Assembly (NCBI RefSeq): GCF_000973725.1 | Contig: NZ_CP009621.1 | Span: forward strand, 186,001 to 250,000 | Direction of reading: 5' to 3' | Length of the DNA stretch: 64,000 nucleotides | Source: Pontibacter korlensis | GTDB lineage: Bacteria > Bacteroidota > Bacteroidia > Cytophagales > Hymenobacteraceae | In this document: positions 8,267-18,017 of the stretch, piece by piece | How the letters are laid out: every line of letters begins with the position of its first letter | Position numbering within the stretch: the first letter of the stretch is position 1 | Notes under the pieces: generated by a model | What the model was told of the DNA's origin: nothing | The model's input: only the letters and a program-made list of their open reading frames with translations | Databases searched by the model: none | Translations under genes and position numbers: made by a program

Positions 8267-9769
8267 TTAAGTAGTAAGCTTTGTAAGAACCTTCTTTATG
8301 ATCTGGATTAGGCCTAATCTCTTATTTAACTGGACCCATGAAAACAATACTGATACTAATATGAAGACAGTACCTATAGGGTATGCATATTTCTTTTCCA
8401 ACAACTGCACAACTGTGAAGCACGCCAAGGCAAGTACAAATTGATAAACAAAAACTTTTATTAGGTCAATGCTGAGGGAGAGCGCATATAGATATTTGCA
8501 CAGTATATACACTTGCAAAAAGTAGATTAAATATGAAAACAAAAATGAGACTCCGAGCCCTGTCAAACCAAATAAATTGTAGCCTACTATGTTCAGCCCA
8601 AGAATAAATGCATTTGCAACTATTTCATTCCAAAAAAACACTCTGCTTGCTCCCTTAGCTAATATCAGAAAGCCTATTGCCCAGCCTACTGCTTTAAAAA
8701 AGATTCCTAAAGCCGCCCAATGGATCATTCCAGTTATGGGACTGAACTTTTTAGAGTACAATAATATAATGGCCCATTCTATATAAACAAGAAATACCAT
8801 TAAAATAGGTGCTAAAATAAGAAGTGCAATCTCCGCCTGCTGATTTATCTCCAGGTTGCTTTTATGTTTGTCATGTGCGACCGCAGCTAAGCGAGGATAA
8901 TAATCTGTACCCATAGCGGTAAAAACCATACCTACGTAAGTACCTATTATAGCAAAACCTGCATTATACAATCCGACTTCCGCTAGCCCGCCCTTGTTGC
9001 TAATATAAATCCTAACAAAGTTTGATACACCGAGAGTAATTAGACCACTAAGACTGATAAGGAAACCCATCTTTAACATTTGCTTCCCCTTGCCTAGAAC
9101 CTTTCCTGTACTAACTTCTACTGAGGGGATATCAACTTTTCTGGAGAAATACCAAGTAACTAATAATGCAGATAATGATGTTAGAATGATAGCGGGAACA
9201 ATACCATCTTCACCAAGGAAATAATAGAAGGGTACAGAGACAACAAGTCCTGCTACAGCTCCAATTACACTTGATTTAGCCATATAATCCAGCTTTCGAG
9301 TACCCCGAAGAATCACTCCTTGGCCTGCAGAGACTTGAGTAAGAAGTAAAGTTACTGCTACAAAAAAGAAAGCATAAGTATACTCCCTATTGTCAAAAAC
9401 AATCTTACTTAGCCATGGGGCTAGCGCTAAGGTAAGTACAAAGCCGAGTAAGCCTGTAAACCACACCAACCGACGAAACACAGCCACTGTAACTGCTAGC
9501 TCTCTTGAATTACCAGTAGAAAAGGCAGCAGAAACATTCTTTACTGCAGATGTACTAAGCCCAAAGTTGGTTATGGCTCCTATAAAACCAGTAGTAGTTG
9601 TTAATAATGATACAATACCCATACCAGAAGGCCCCAGCAGCACTGCTACAAGTTTTGTTCTTATTATAGTAATAATAATATTAAATACCTGAACCCCTCC
9701 ATATATTGATGTAGCTTTAAATATCTTACGGTATGCTCCCTCCCTACCTCTTGCTATAACCTTACTCAT
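8267..9769 (-). CDS. wzx: Wzx-type O-antigen/polysaccharide flippase
   Basis: This 500-residue polytopic membrane protein has about twelve to fourteen hydrophobic segments and the N-terminal pattern of the MATE-like polysaccharide flippases, including RTKLVAVLLGPSGMGIVSLL near residue 40. Wzx proteins turn lipid-linked repeat units from the inner to the outer leaflet of the cytoplasmic membrane, where Wzy then acts. Length is within the family range. It lies just downstream of a decayed acyltransferase and directly before the GT2 gene. Confidence 0.88.
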   Translation of the reverse strand: MSKVIARGREGAYRKIFKATSIYGGVQVFNIIITIIRTKLVAVLLGPSGMGIVSLLTTTTGFIGAITNFGLSTSAVKNVSAAFSTGNSRELAVTVAVFRRLVWFTGLLGFVLTLALAPWLSKIVFDNREYTYAFFFVAVTLLLTQVSAGQGVILRGTRKLDYMAKSSVIGAVAGLVVSVPFYYFLGEDGIVPAIILTSLSALLVTWYFSRKVDIPSVEVSTGKVLGKGKQMLKMGFLISLSGLITLGVSNFVRIYISNKGGLAEVGLYNAGFAIIGTYVGMVFTAMGTDYYPRLAAVAHDKHKSNLEINQQAEIALLILAPILMVFLVYIEWAIILLYSKKFSPITGMIHWAALGIFFKAVGWAIGFLILAKGASRVFFWNEIVANAFILGLNIVGYNLFGLTGLGVSFLFSYLIYFLQVYILCKYLYALSLSIDLIKVFVYQFVLALACFTVVQLLEKKYAYPIGTVFILVSVLFSWVQLNKRLGLIQIIKKVLTKLTT

Positions 9770-9806
9770 TTTTCACATCAGTATATAAACTCTATTTGAC
9801 TTTTTC

Positions 9807-10060
9807 TTACAAAATCTTAGCAAGTACTCTTCCTATTGTCACGTTGGCAGGAAATTCTCCACTACTACTGCACCACCAGCAGCAATAGTGATTTTGTTCA
9901 TATATTTAGAACTTTTCAGAATTACTACATTGTTACCAATCCAAACGTTCTTATTTAGTGTTACTTTAGCTATTTGGCCAATTTTTCTCAATCTACAGGA
10001 TGTCCTTTTGGGCTTCAAGATCCATGGTGGTCACCCCCTGCCCTATTAGGTATCTTCTCC
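9807..10060 (-). pseudogene. Decayed hexapeptide-repeat acyltransferase
   Basis: No intact frame exists here, but fragments of a WcaF/maltose-acetyltransferase-like protein read out in order on the minus strand. KGHPVD comes first, then a stop, then VTLNKNVWIGNNVVIL and ITIAAGGAVVVENFLPT in one frame, then NVTIGRVLAKIL and a stop in another. These match the VWIGxxVxIL core and the VxIGxVPAKIL ending of left-handed beta-helix acyltransferases. At least two frameshifts and two stops are present. The start cannot be placed. The gene probably once O- or N-acetylated a sugar of the polysaccharide. Confidence 0.75.
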
Positions 10061-10342
10061 TAATCCAACATATTCTGAAGCACTTATCTGTACAAACTCT
10101 ATTTCTCAACACTGCTTATAGATAACATAAAATGTCATTGTAGTTATACACCTCCTTTAGGGCACCTATCTTCCAGTTACGAAGCTAAATTGATTTTTTT
10201 ACTATAATATATAGATATTTTCATCTTCCTCAGAAAGAAATTACGCTTGGCAAATACTATTTGATAATCAGTTAATTTGATTTGTTAATCTTTCTAGGAT
10301 ACGATAAATTATATGGAGTATTTCGTTTTATGTATAAAACAC
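10061..10342. other. AT-rich intergenic stretch, no gene seen
   Basis: Between the decayed acyltransferase and the aminotransferase gene lie about 280 AT-rich bases. I see no open frame of useful length, RNA gene or convincing hairpin. Part of it may be leftover sequence from the 5' end of the decayed gene. Confidence 0.6.
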
Positions 10343-11446
10343 TTAGTGAAAAAACTGCTTGATTATAGTCCTTATCAGCTTTACATCCTCCTGTTTCATT
10401 CCTGGCCAGATAGGTAGGCTTAAAGAAGTTTCTGCTAAATCTTCCGCAATTGGAAAATCACCTTTTTTATATCCTAATTTAGCATAAGCTTTTTGCAAAT
10501 GTGGTGGAATAGGGTAATGAATAAGTGTTCCAATACCTTTATCGTTCAGAAACTTTTGCAAGTTAGCTCTCTCTTTGGTTCGAATTACATATAAATGACA
10601 TACATGCGTCGCATCTGGATGAACGTATGGCAGTACTAGACCATCAATACCCTCAAGCTCTTCATTATACCATTCAGCTATTTGCTGACGCTGAGCAGTC
10701 CACTCCTTTAGGTACTCTAATTTAACGTTCAAAAAAGCGGCCTGCAACTCGTCCAATCGCATGTTATGGCCTATAATTTCGTTGCTGTACTTAATCTTTG
10801 ACCCGTAGTTCCTGAGTATTCTAACTTGTTCAGCAACAGCAATATTATTTGTTGTAACAGCGCCTCCGTCTCCCAAGGCACCCAAGTTTTTGCCCGGGTA
10901 AAAGCTTGTACCATTTGCATGTCCCCAACTACCAGTAACTTTTCCCGCAAAAGTTGCTCCGTGAGCCTGAGCATTATCCTCCACAACAAAAAGTCCATGC
11001 TTCTGTGCAATGTTCATAATGGTGACCATATCGCAAGCCTGCCCATACAAATGAACAGGCATAATGGCCTTTGTTTTGCTGGTTATAGCCGCCTCAATGT
11101 TAGCCGGTTCTATATTGTAAGTGCTAGAATTAGGTTCAACAAACACCGGTGTTGCCCCCACATAAGATACAGCCAAAGCTGTCGCTATATAGGTATTAGA
11201 AGGAACAATCACTTCATCATCGGGACCAACACCTAGAGCTTTTAACGCTAAGTGCAAGGCATCAAGTCCGTTACTCACACCAACAGTACACTTTACTTCA
11301 TTAAACCGAGAATATGCTTCCTCAAATTTAATCAGCTGCTGCCCCATCACATACCAATAGCTATCGTAAACCTCTTTAAATGCTTTTTGCATTTCAGTTT
11401 TGATAGCCGAATGCATCGGTTCAAAATTTAAAAATGGGATATTCAT
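10343..11446 (-). CDS. DegT/DnrJ/EryC1-family sugar aminotransferase (FdtB/QdtB-like)
   Basis: This 367-residue PLP enzyme has the family layout: [19 protein letters not shown] near residue 55, [11 protein letters not shown] near residue 155 holding the PLP-ring Asp, and [17 protein letters not shown] near residue 180 with the Schiff-base Lys. It should transfer an amino group from glutamate to a dTDP-3-keto-6-deoxyhexose. It lies beside two ketoisomerase-like cupins and an acetyltransferase, matching the FdtA-FdtB-FdtC or QdtA-B-C order. Its start overlaps the acetyltransferase stop by 4 bp. Fuc3N versus Qui3N cannot be told by reading. Confidence 0.88.
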   Translation of the reverse strand: MNIPFLNFEPMHSAIKTEMQKAFKEVYDSYWYVMGQQLIKFEEAYSRFNEVKCTVGVSNGLDALHLALKALGVGPDDEVIVPSNTYIATALAVSYVGATPVFVEPNSSTYNIEPANIEAAITSKTKAIMPVHLYGQACDMVTIMNIAQKHGLFVVEDNAQAHGATFAGKVTGSWGHANGTSFYPGKNLGALGDGGAVTTNNIAVAEQVRILRNYGSKIKYSNEIIGHNMRLDELQAAFLNVKLEYLKEWTAQRQQIAEWYNEELEGIDGLVLPYVHPDATHVCHLYVIRTKERANLQKFLNDKGIGTLIHYPIPPHLQKAYAKLGYKKGDFPIAEDLAETSLSLPIWPGMKQEDVKLIRTIIKQFFH

Positions 11447-11991
11447 AATTGTTCAATATTATTATTAACTACATGCCATTTAGAACTATCACTGCCTATA
11501 TAGTAGCTCCCATCATGCCTCATTTTAGTACCATCTTCATTAAGCCATCCTATAACTTTTGCAGGTACTCCAACAACCAAAGCTCTAGGAGGAACATTTT
11601 TTGTTACAACACTACCAGCTCCAACCATAGCATACTCCCCTACAATTATTCCTCCCATTATTGTTGCATTTGCCCCTATTGAAGCTCCTTTACAAACTTT
11701 AGCGCCAATATGTTTCTCAGGGTAATGTTTTGACCGGGGGAATGGGTTATTAACAAAAGTAACACAGGGTCCAATAAAAGCGTCAGACTCTATTATCACT
11801 CCATCCCAAAGGTAAACTCCACTTTTTATAGTCACATTGTCTCCTATAACGACTCTATTTTCAACAAATGTGTGGCAATTAATATTACAGTTTGCACCTA
11901 TAACGGCCCCTTCTAGAACAACTGCAAACTGCCAAATTTTTGTCCCTTCCCCTATTTGGGTTGATTGGACATCAGAAAGTGGGTGTATCAT
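11443..11991 (-). CDS. Hexapeptide-repeat sugar N-acetyltransferase (FdtC/QdtC-like)
   Basis: This 182-residue left-handed beta-helix protein has many isoleucine/valine hexapeptide turns from residue 12 to 150. The FVNNPFPRS loop near residue 85 and the closing [11 protein letters not shown] near residue 150 are typical of WlbB/QdtC-type sugar acetyltransferases. It likely moves acetyl from acetyl-CoA to the 3-amino group made by the adjacent aminotransferase. The stop overlaps that gene by 4 bp. The complete copy contrasts with the decayed acyltransferase 1.4 kb further on. Confidence 0.88.
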   Translation of the reverse strand: MIHPLSDVQSTQIGEGTKIWQFAVVLEGAVIGANCNINCHTFVENRVVIGDNVTIKSGVYLWDGVIIESDAFIGPCVTFVNNPFPRSKHYPEKHIGAKVCKGASIGANATIMGGIIVGEYAMVGAGSVVTKNVPPRALVVGVPAKVIGWLNEDGTKMRHDGSYYIGSDSSKWHVVNNNIEQL

Positions 11992-12027
11992 GCCATTACA
12001 TATCTATAATCTCTAACTTAGAGAAAT

Positions 12028-12450
12028 TTAATTATCCTCCTGCCTATACTCAACATACTCATTATACTCTCTTATATAGTCCTGCTCATCATATGCATGA
12101 GAAGCTAAGACCAGGCAAATAGCGCCAGCCGAAAAATTTACTTCTGACGCCCATATACCTGGAGGGATATGCAAACCGTAATTTGGTCTGTTAAGTAAAA
12201 TTTGCCTTTTTGAGTTTCCATCATCTAAAAGCACTTCATAAGCACCACTCGCAGCGATCAGGAACTGATGACAAGCTTTGTGAGCATGCGCCCCTCTTGA
12301 CTCTCCACCAGGAATATCATATAAATAAAAGACCCTATTTACTTCGAAAGGCACTTCTACTTCATTATTGATAGCAGTAATATGGCCGTTTCTATCCCCT
12401 ACTTGTGGTAAATAAATTAAATTACAGTCAAACACCGTGAGCTTATTCAT
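12028..12450 (-). CDS. WxcM/FdtA-like cupin, probable dTDP-sugar 3,4-ketoisomerase
   Basis: This 140-residue single-domain cupin has the motif GGESRGAHAHKACHQ near residues 48-62, with both histidines of the HxH pair that lines the FdtA/QdtA active site. NRPNYGLHIPPGIW follows near residue 92. Such enzymes convert dTDP-4-keto-6-deoxyglucose to the 3-keto sugar used by the aminotransferase. It overlaps its tandem paralogue by 8 bp. Of the two cupins this one has the canonical residues and is the better candidate for the active isomerase. Confidence 0.85.
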   Translation of the reverse strand: MNKLTVFDCNLIYLPQVGDRNGHITAINNEVEVPFEVNRVFYLYDIPGGESRGAHAHKACHQFLIAASGAYEVLLDDGNSKRQILLNRPNYGLHIPPGIWASEVNFSAGAICLVLASHAYDEQDYIREYNEYVEYRQEDN

Positions 12451-12847
12451 GTGTATGTCTATTTTTCAGTTCTTCAAAATCCCTTATGTAGTCGTCACCG
12501 TCATACATTCGACTTGACATGTGTAGACTTAGAGCATTGGTTGAGAAGTTTTCCATATGCCTCCATGTCCTAGCAGGAACATATAACCCATAATAGCTTC
12601 TGTTTAAGAAGAACTTTTCACTGTACCCATCGGGGTTTGTAATTATGACATCGAAACTGCCACTTAAAGCCACAATCACCTCCTCCTGTTCTTTATAGGC
12701 GTGGCCCCCTCTTTGCTCGCCTCCTGGCACGTCATATGTCCAGAATACTCTTTTAATACTAAAGGGGATTTGCTGTGGGTTTTGCAGGAAAGTAAGATTG
12801 CCGCGTGGGTCTAATATTTTAGGGAGTTCTATTATATATGCTTTCAT
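12443..12847 (-). CDS. WxcM/FdtA-like cupin paralogue with HAY motif
   Basis: This 134-residue cupin is clearly related to its downstream neighbour, sharing the VFW/YxYDxPGGExRG core and NRSYYGLYVPARTW near residue 86. At the active-site position it reads RGGHAYK, so the second histidine of the HxH pair is tyrosine. It may be a partner subunit, a different sugar isomerase or a degenerate copy. It is the first gene of the AT-rich block after the GC-rich rmlA gene, with a 94-bp gap between them. Confidence 0.82.
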   Translation of the reverse strand: MKAYIIELPKILDPRGNLTFLQNPQQIPFSIKRVFWTYDVPGGEQRGGHAYKEQEEVIVALSGSFDVIITNPDGYSEKFFLNRSYYGLYVPARTWRHMENFSTNALSLHMSSRMYDGDDYIRDFEELKNRHTHE

Positions 12848-12941
12848 ACTAAGGAGAATAGTCTATTAAAAATGAAAAAGAAATAACATGTACTTCCCTC
12901 ACCATATTTTAATGCTGGCTTTAAAAAGCTAACAATTTAAG

Positions 12942-13802
12942 CTATTTCTTCAGCTCAAGCAGGTACTCGCCGTAGCCACTCTTTCTCAGGGGCTGGGCAA
13001 TCTCCCGAAGCTGCTCGTCTGAGATAAAGCCCATGCGCCAGGCAACCTCCTCAATGCATCCGATTTTCAGGCCCTGCCGCTCCTCCACCACCTGCACGAA
13101 GGTGGCCGCCTGCATTAGAGATTTAATCGTGCCCGTGTCCAGCCAGGCGGTGCCACGATTGAGCACGCCCACTTGCAGCTTGCCTCTCTTGAGGTACTCG
13201 CGATTGACGTCTGTGATCTCGTACTCGCCCCGCGCGCTCGGCTCCAGGCCTTTAGCAATCTCCACCACCTCATTATCATAGAAGTATAGCCCGGGCACAG
13301 CGTAGCTGCTCTTGGGCTGCTTGGGCTTCTCCTCAATTGAGACGGCACGCATCTGCTCGTTGAATTCCACCACCCCGTAGCGCTCCGGGTCGTGCACGTG
13401 ATAAGCATAGATTATTCCACCATCAGGATTAATATTCTGTCTTAGAAGTGGTCCCATGCCCGAGCCGTAGAAGATGTTATCTCCTAATACCAAGGCCACC
13501 TTGTCCCCACCGATAAACTCCTCGCCAATCACGAAGGCCTGCGCCAGCCCATTGGGCTCCTCCTGCACGGCGTAGCTGAAGCGGCAGCCGACTCTGGAGC
13601 CATCGCCCAAGAGTCGCTCGAACATGGGCAGGTCGTGAGACGTGGAGATGACGAGGATTTCCTTAATGCCAGCCAACATCAGCGTGGAGAGCGGGTAGTA
13701 GATCATCGGCTTATCGTAGACCGGCATGAGCTGCTTGCTCACCGCCAAAGTCAGAGGGTGAAGCCGTGTGCCGGAGCCCCCGGCAAGTATGATTCCTTTC
13801 AT
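12942..13802 (-). CDS. rmlA: Glucose-1-phosphate thymidylyltransferase RmlA
   Basis: This 286-residue protein starts [18 protein letters not shown], the nucleotide-binding signature of RmlA. It continues with [28 protein letters not shown] near residue 106 and [19 protein letters not shown] near residue 160. It makes dTDP-glucose from dTTP and glucose-1-phosphate, the entry step to dTDP-deoxysugars. It follows rmlB by 14 bp. GC content is much higher than in the glycosyltransferase genes. Confidence 0.96.
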   Translation of the reverse strand: MKGIILAGGSGTRLHPLTLAVSKQLMPVYDKPMIYYPLSTLMLAGIKEILVISTSHDLPMFERLLGDGSRVGCRFSYAVQEEPNGLAQAFVIGEEFIGGDKVALVLGDNIFYGSGMGPLLRQNINPDGGIIYAYHVHDPERYGVVEFNEQMRAVSIEEKPKQPKSSYAVPGLYFYDNEVVEIAKGLEPSARGEYEITDVNREYLKRGKLQVGVLNRGTAWLDTGTIKSLMQAATFVQVVEERQGLKIGCIEEVAWRMGFISDEQLREIAQPLRKSGYGEYLLELKK

Positions 13803-13816
13803 CTGAAATTCAAATC

Positions 13817-14866
13817 TTATCTGTTTGTGTACTGCTGCTCATAGTAGCTCTGGTAGTTTCCGGAGGTGACGCTCTCGAGCCACCCGGGGTTCTCCAGGTA
13901 CCAGTCCACCGTCTTGCTCAGCCCCTCCTCGAAGGTCACCGACGGCCTCCAGCCCAGCTCACGCATCAGCTTCGAAGAGTCGATGGCGTAGCGCAGGTCA
14001 TGGCCGGCGCGGTCCTTGACAAAGGTGATGAGCTTTCTCGAGTGGCCCTTCTCGCGCCCCAGCTTCTGGTCCATCACATCGCAGAGCAAGTGGATTAGGT
14101 CCAGGTTGCGCCACTCGTTCACCCCGCCGATGTTGTAGGTCTCGCCCACCCTGCCCTCATGGAAGATCACATCGATGGCCCTCGCGTGGTCGAGCACGTA
14201 GAGCCAGTCCCTGACGTTCTCTCCTTTACCGTACACCGGCACCGGCTTTTCGCTTTTGATGTTGTGGATCGCCAGCGGGATGAGCTTCTCGGGGAAGTGG
14301 TTCGGGCCGTAGTTGTTCGAGCAGTTGGACACCTTCACCGGCAGGCCGTAGGTATGGTGCCAGGCCCTGACGAAGTGGTCGGAAGAGGCCTTGGAGGCTG
14401 AGTACGGGGAGCGCGGGTCGTAGGCCGTGGACTCGGTGAAGAGCCCCTGCTCGCCCAGCGAGCCGTACACCTCGTCGGTGGAGATGTGGTAGAACAGGTG
14501 CTTGCCCAAGTCATCTTTCCAGTGCCTCCTGGCCGCGTTCAGCAGGTTCACCGTGCCGATCACGTTCGTCTCGACGAAAGCCAAGGGGTCAGAGATGGAG
14601 CGGTCCACGTGCGACTCGGCCGCCAGGTGGATCACCGCGTCGAACTTATACCCGGAGAAGATCTCCTCCAGGTAGCCTGCGTCCACGATGTCTCCCCTGA
14701 GGAAGGTGTAGTTCTCCCTGTCCTCGATGTCGGAGAGGTTCTCCAAGTTGCCCGCGTAGGTGAGCTTGTCGAGGTTGTAGACCTGGTAGTGCGGGTACTT
14801 GGTAACGAACAGCCGCACCACGTGAGAACCAATGAAACCAGCCCCCCCTGTAATCAATACCTTCAT
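13817..14866 (-). CDS. rmlB: dTDP-glucose 4,6-dehydratase RmlB
   Basis: This 349-residue extended SDR enzyme has [11 protein letters not shown] at residues 6-16 for NAD binding, [12 protein letters not shown] near residue 80, the active-site [10 protein letters not shown] near residue 130 and [10 protein letters not shown] near residue 155 holding the catalytic YxxxK. It converts dTDP-glucose to dTDP-4-keto-6-deoxyglucose. Codon use is strongly GC-biased (CTC, GTC, AAG and ACC dominate), which also produces long spurious frames on both strands. No rmlC or rmlD accompanies it, so the product probably feeds the amino-sugar branch. Confidence 0.96.
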   Translation of the reverse strand: MKVLITGGAGFIGSHVVRLFVTKYPHYQVYNLDKLTYAGNLENLSDIEDRENYTFLRGDIVDAGYLEEIFSGYKFDAVIHLAAESHVDRSISDPLAFVETNVIGTVNLLNAARRHWKDDLGKHLFYHISTDEVYGSLGEQGLFTESTAYDPRSPYSASKASSDHFVRAWHHTYGLPVKVSNCSNNYGPNHFPEKLIPLAIHNIKSEKPVPVYGKGENVRDWLYVLDHARAIDVIFHEGRVGETYNIGGVNEWRNLDLIHLLCDVMDQKLGREKGHSRKLITFVKDRAGHDLRYAIDSSKLMRELGWRPSVTFEEGLSKTVDWYLENPGWLESVTSGNYQSYYEQQYTNR

Positions 14867-14911
14867 GCTTATGTCTTTGTAAAGATTATAGTAGCTTTGC
14901 TTTTACAGTAA

Positions 14912-16216
14912 TTATAATCTTGCGTCAGTTATTTCCTTTGGCAGAACTCCCTTCACATCATAAACCACTGCATTAGACTTAGTAAGTTTATTCATATCCA
15001 GCTGTTCAAACTCCTTATGCGACACAGCCAGGATCACGGCGTCATATGCAGCAGAACTATCCAGATCTGCTACTGATTCCCAACCGTACTCGTGTTTCAC
15101 CTCCGCAGGTTCAGCCCATGGATCATAAATGGTGATATTCATCTGGTAATCCTTCAGCGTGTGGAGGATATCCACCACCTTCGTGTTACGCACATCAGGA
15201 CAATTCTCCTTAAACGTAATTCCCAGCACCAACACATTAGCATTCTTCACCGGAATATCTTTCTTCACCATCAGTTTAACCACTTCGTGGGCCACGTATT
15301 CTCCCATACCGTCATTCAAACGGCGACCGGCAAGTATAATCTCCGGATGGTATCCCACCTCCTGTGCCTTTTGAGCCAGGTAGTACGGATCAACACCAAT
15401 ACAATGTCCTCCAACCAAGCCTGGCTTGAACTTCAGGAAATTCCACTTAGTGCCAGCAGCCTGCAGCACTTCATCTGTATCAATCCCTAAACGGTTGAAT
15501 ATCTTAGCCAGCTCATTCACAAAGGCAATATTAATATCGCGCTGGGCATTCTCTATAACTTTAGCTGCTTCAGCTACCTTTATAGAAGGAGCTTTGTGTG
15601 TCCCGGCCGTGATCACGGCATTATAAAGTGTATCTACTTTGTCGGCAGCCTCAGTTGTTGAGCCTGAGGTAATCTTCAGAATTTTAGCTACGGTGTGTTC
15701 TTTATCGCCGGGGTTGATACGTTCTGGTGAGTAGCCCGCGAAAAAATCCTCGTTAAACTTCAGGCCTGACACCCGCTCCAGAACTGGCACACACTCCTCT
15801 TCTGTCACACCTGGATAAACGGTAGATTCATAAACAACAATATCGCCTTTCTTCAGCACCTTTCCCACTGTCTCACTTGCCTTAAAAAGGGGCGTAAGGT
15901 CCGGACGGTTGTGCTTATCCACCGGCGTAGGAACAGTAATAATAAAGTAATTGCACTGCTCAATCTGCTGCAGTTCATCTGTGCAAAACAAGCCTTTATC
16001 AGCGGAACAATCCTGCGTCAGCACCTCAGTCAGCTGCTCATCAGACACCTCCAAGGTATGATCATGCCCCTGCTTGAGCCCCTCAATCCGTTGCTTATTG
16101 ATATCAAAACCAAAGGTTTTGAATTGTTTGGCGAACTCTACAGCAAGAGGTAGTCCGACATAACCTAATCCTATAACTGCTATTTTAGCACTCTCTAACT
16201 CAGTTCTTACAGACAT
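14912..16216 (-). CDS. Nucleotide sugar dehydrogenase (WbpO/TviB-type, UDP-HexNAc 6-dehydrogenase)
   Basis: This 434-residue protein has the three-domain UDP-sugar dehydrogenase layout. VIGLGYVGLPLAVEF near residue 14 binds NAD, VPTPVDKHNRPDL lies near residue 95, and GGHCIGVDPYYL near residue 268 holds the catalytic Cys. ITFKENCPDVRNTK near residue 335 is typical of the C-terminal UDP-binding domain. The sequence style fits the UDP-GalNAc/GlcNAc dehydrogenase branch rather than UDP-glucose dehydrogenase. It would supply a uronic-acid sugar. It is the first gene of the cluster in transcription order. Confidence 0.88.
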   Translation of the reverse strand: MSVRTELESAKIAVIGLGYVGLPLAVEFAKQFKTFGFDINKQRIEGLKQGHDHTLEVSDEQLTEVLTQDCSADKGLFCTDELQQIEQCNYFIITVPTPVDKHNRPDLTPLFKASETVGKVLKKGDIVVYESTVYPGVTEEECVPVLERVSGLKFNEDFFAGYSPERINPGDKEHTVAKILKITSGSTTEAADKVDTLYNAVITAGTHKAPSIKVAEAAKVIENAQRDINIAFVNELAKIFNRLGIDTDEVLQAAGTKWNFLKFKPGLVGGHCIGVDPYYLAQKAQEVGYHPEIILAGRRLNDGMGEYVAHEVVKLMVKKDIPVKNANVLVLGITFKENCPDVRNTKVVDILHTLKDYQMNITIYDPWAEPAEVKHEYGWESVADLDSSAAYDAVILAVSHKEFEQLDMNKLTKSNAVVYDVKGVLPKEITDARL

Positions 16217-16636
16217 TACTTTTCTTATATTGAAAATCTGATTATTTGCTAATATTCTGACAATTCCGTTATCTATCCTCCCCTTCTTTTTACATAGAAG
16301 AGTGCTAATAGCTTAACCACTCAAAACTACACAAGAATCTTATTGATAGAATTCCAGAGGTACTAACATCCCATTATGTGAGTTTGATGTTTTCTGGCAT
16401 GACAGAGAACTGTCCAAGAGAGGAAATACCATAAGCTTGTTTTAGAAATTTTGTAACGTGCTTGCAAATTAGTGCAATTCTAAATTCTGTAAAAGAAAAT
16501 CTTGTGATAAATCAGCAGCATAATGATAAGCTAATATCAACAACGTTACACCTACTTACCCTTCCTTTGCGAAATAGCCTGTACAGAATATGGAACAGAA
16601 GAGGACAAAAAACAAGGTATTTCTTGTTGCAGAACC
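16217..16636. other. 420-bp intergenic region upstream of the polysaccharide cluster
   Basis: This region separates ald from the polysaccharide cluster, both on the minus strand. It is AT-rich without a plausible gene. The cluster promoter should lie here. A minus-strand TAGTTTTG at 16322-16329 fits the Bacteroidota -7 element (TAnnTTTG), but no clear -33 element is seen. I see no strong terminator hairpin after ald. Confidence 0.55.
16322..16329 (-). promoter_or_regulatory. Possible -7 promoter element for the polysaccharide cluster
   Basis: The minus strand reads TAGTTTTG, fitting TAnnTTTG of the Bacteroidota primary sigma factor. It lies about 105 bp before the dehydrogenase start. There is no good -33 TTTG at the right distance, so the call is weak. 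Confidence 0.3.
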
Positions 16637-17890
16637 CTAATTCCTTACCGCAATCATCAGCCCCAGTTCTTTATAGCGCATGCCAAACTTCTTGGCAATA
16701 TGCGCATTGGTCAGGCTACCTTTGTAGATGTAGACGCCGCTGCGGTAATGCTCGTTCATAAAAAGCACCTCGTTAATGCCACCATACTTGGAAAACTCTG
16801 TGAAAATAGGTGTAAAAATGTTGCTTAGTGCCTGTGAAGCCGTGCGCGGCACGCGGGAAGGGATGTTAGGCACGCAGTAGTGGATAATATCATACTTGCG
16901 GTAGATTGGGCGCGAGTGGGAGGTGATCTCGGAGGTTTCAAAGCAGCCGCCCTGGTCGATGCAGACGTCAATGATAATAGAGCCAGGGTTCATCTGCGCC
17001 ACCACACTTTCTTCAACCACGCACGTTATCTGCCCTTCATCAGCTACAAAAGCACCTATTACTACATCGGCCTGCTTGATCTCATTATACATAATGGCTT
17101 TATCAAGCGTAGAGGTGAAGATCTGCGCTCCTACGTTATGCTTCAGGCGGCGGAGCTTGTAGATGTGATTGTCGAACACTCTTACTTCTGCGCCTAAACC
17201 TAAGGCGGCACGAGCTGCAAATTCAGCTACAGAACCAGCTCCAAGAATTACTACTTTAGTTGGTGCTACGCCGGTGATACCTCCTAATATAATACCTTTG
17301 CCTTCATTGCTGCTGCTCAGGTACTCGGCAGCTACCATCATCACGGTGCTACCGGCAATCTCGCTCATAGCGCGCACTACTGGCTTGGCATCAGACTTAT
17401 CGCGGATCAACTCAAAGGAAATTGCATTGATCTTCTTGCGTAACAGGGCGTTAATATAATCGGAGGTTAAATTGCCAAACTGTAGGGCTGAGATCAGTGT
17501 CTGGCCCGGGCGCAGGTATTCTATTTCGTCGTAAGTAGGAGGAGCAATTTTCAAGATAATATCCGCCTCGTATACTTCTTCAGTAGAATATACAATTCTA
17601 GCACCCGCTTCGGAGTATTCATTGTCTGAGTATTTGGATGGGCTACCGGCGCCTGCCTCTATCTGAATACGATGTCCCTGGTCGATGAGCTGCTTTACCG
17701 AGTCCGGTGTAAGGCCAATGCGATTCTCCTGGAACGATGACTCTTTTGGAATGCCTATAAAAAGACTTCGGCGCCTGTCCTCTACCGCCAGCATCGACTC
17801 TTTCGGGTACAAGGCTTGGCTTGTAGCAATCTTACCTAACTCTACGGCGAACTTCTCCGTCATATTTTGTTTGTTAATAGCTTCAGTCAA
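16637..17890 (-). CDS. ald: Alanine dehydrogenase-family protein
   Basis: This 417-residue protein has the AlaDH/PNT N-terminal domain, with IGIPKESSFQENRIGLTPD near residue 49, where the Arg contacts pyruvate. An NAD-binding domain follows with VVILGAGSVAEFAARAALGLG near residue 215. IIDVCIDQGGCFETS and HYCVPNIPSRVPRTAS near residues 320 and 350 are Ald signatures. It interconverts alanine and pyruvate plus ammonia with NAD. It has an extra N-terminal stretch of about 45 residues compared with the common 370-residue enzymes. It is apparently transcribed alone or after tsaE, 127 bp away. Confidence 0.9.
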   Translation of the reverse strand: MTEAINKQNMTEKFAVELGKIATSQALYPKESMLAVEDRRRSLFIGIPKESSFQENRIGLTPDSVKQLIDQGHRIQIEAGAGSPSKYSDNEYSEAGARIVYSTEEVYEADIILKIAPPTYDEIEYLRPGQTLISALQFGNLTSDYINALLRKKINAISFELIRDKSDAKPVVRAMSEIAGSTVMMVAAEYLSSSNEGKGIILGGITGVAPTKVVILGAGSVAEFAARAALGLGAEVRVFDNHIYKLRRLKHNVGAQIFTSTLDKAIMYNEIKQADVVIGAFVADEGQITCVVEESVVAQMNPGSIIIDVCIDQGGCFETSEITSHSRPIYRKYDIIHYCVPNIPSRVPRTASQALSNIFTPIFTEFSKYGGINEVLFMNEHYRSGVYIYKGSLTNAHIAKKFGMRYKELGLMIAVRN

Positions 17891-18017
17891 GGGTTTCTGA
17901 TAGAAACCGAAGGAGCTGCACTTATCTGTTATACTTGCGCCCCGTTACCTTCCCGGAACACACTATACTTTTATAGCTTTAGAAGAAAGCCGCTAAGAAA
18001 TACCCCGTGCCTCTTCT

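Noticed and set aside
13033..14911. Several long frames opposite rmlA and rmlB
   Set aside because: They are by-products of the high GC content and codon bias of rmlAB; their products are low-complexity, Val/Arg/His-rich sequences.
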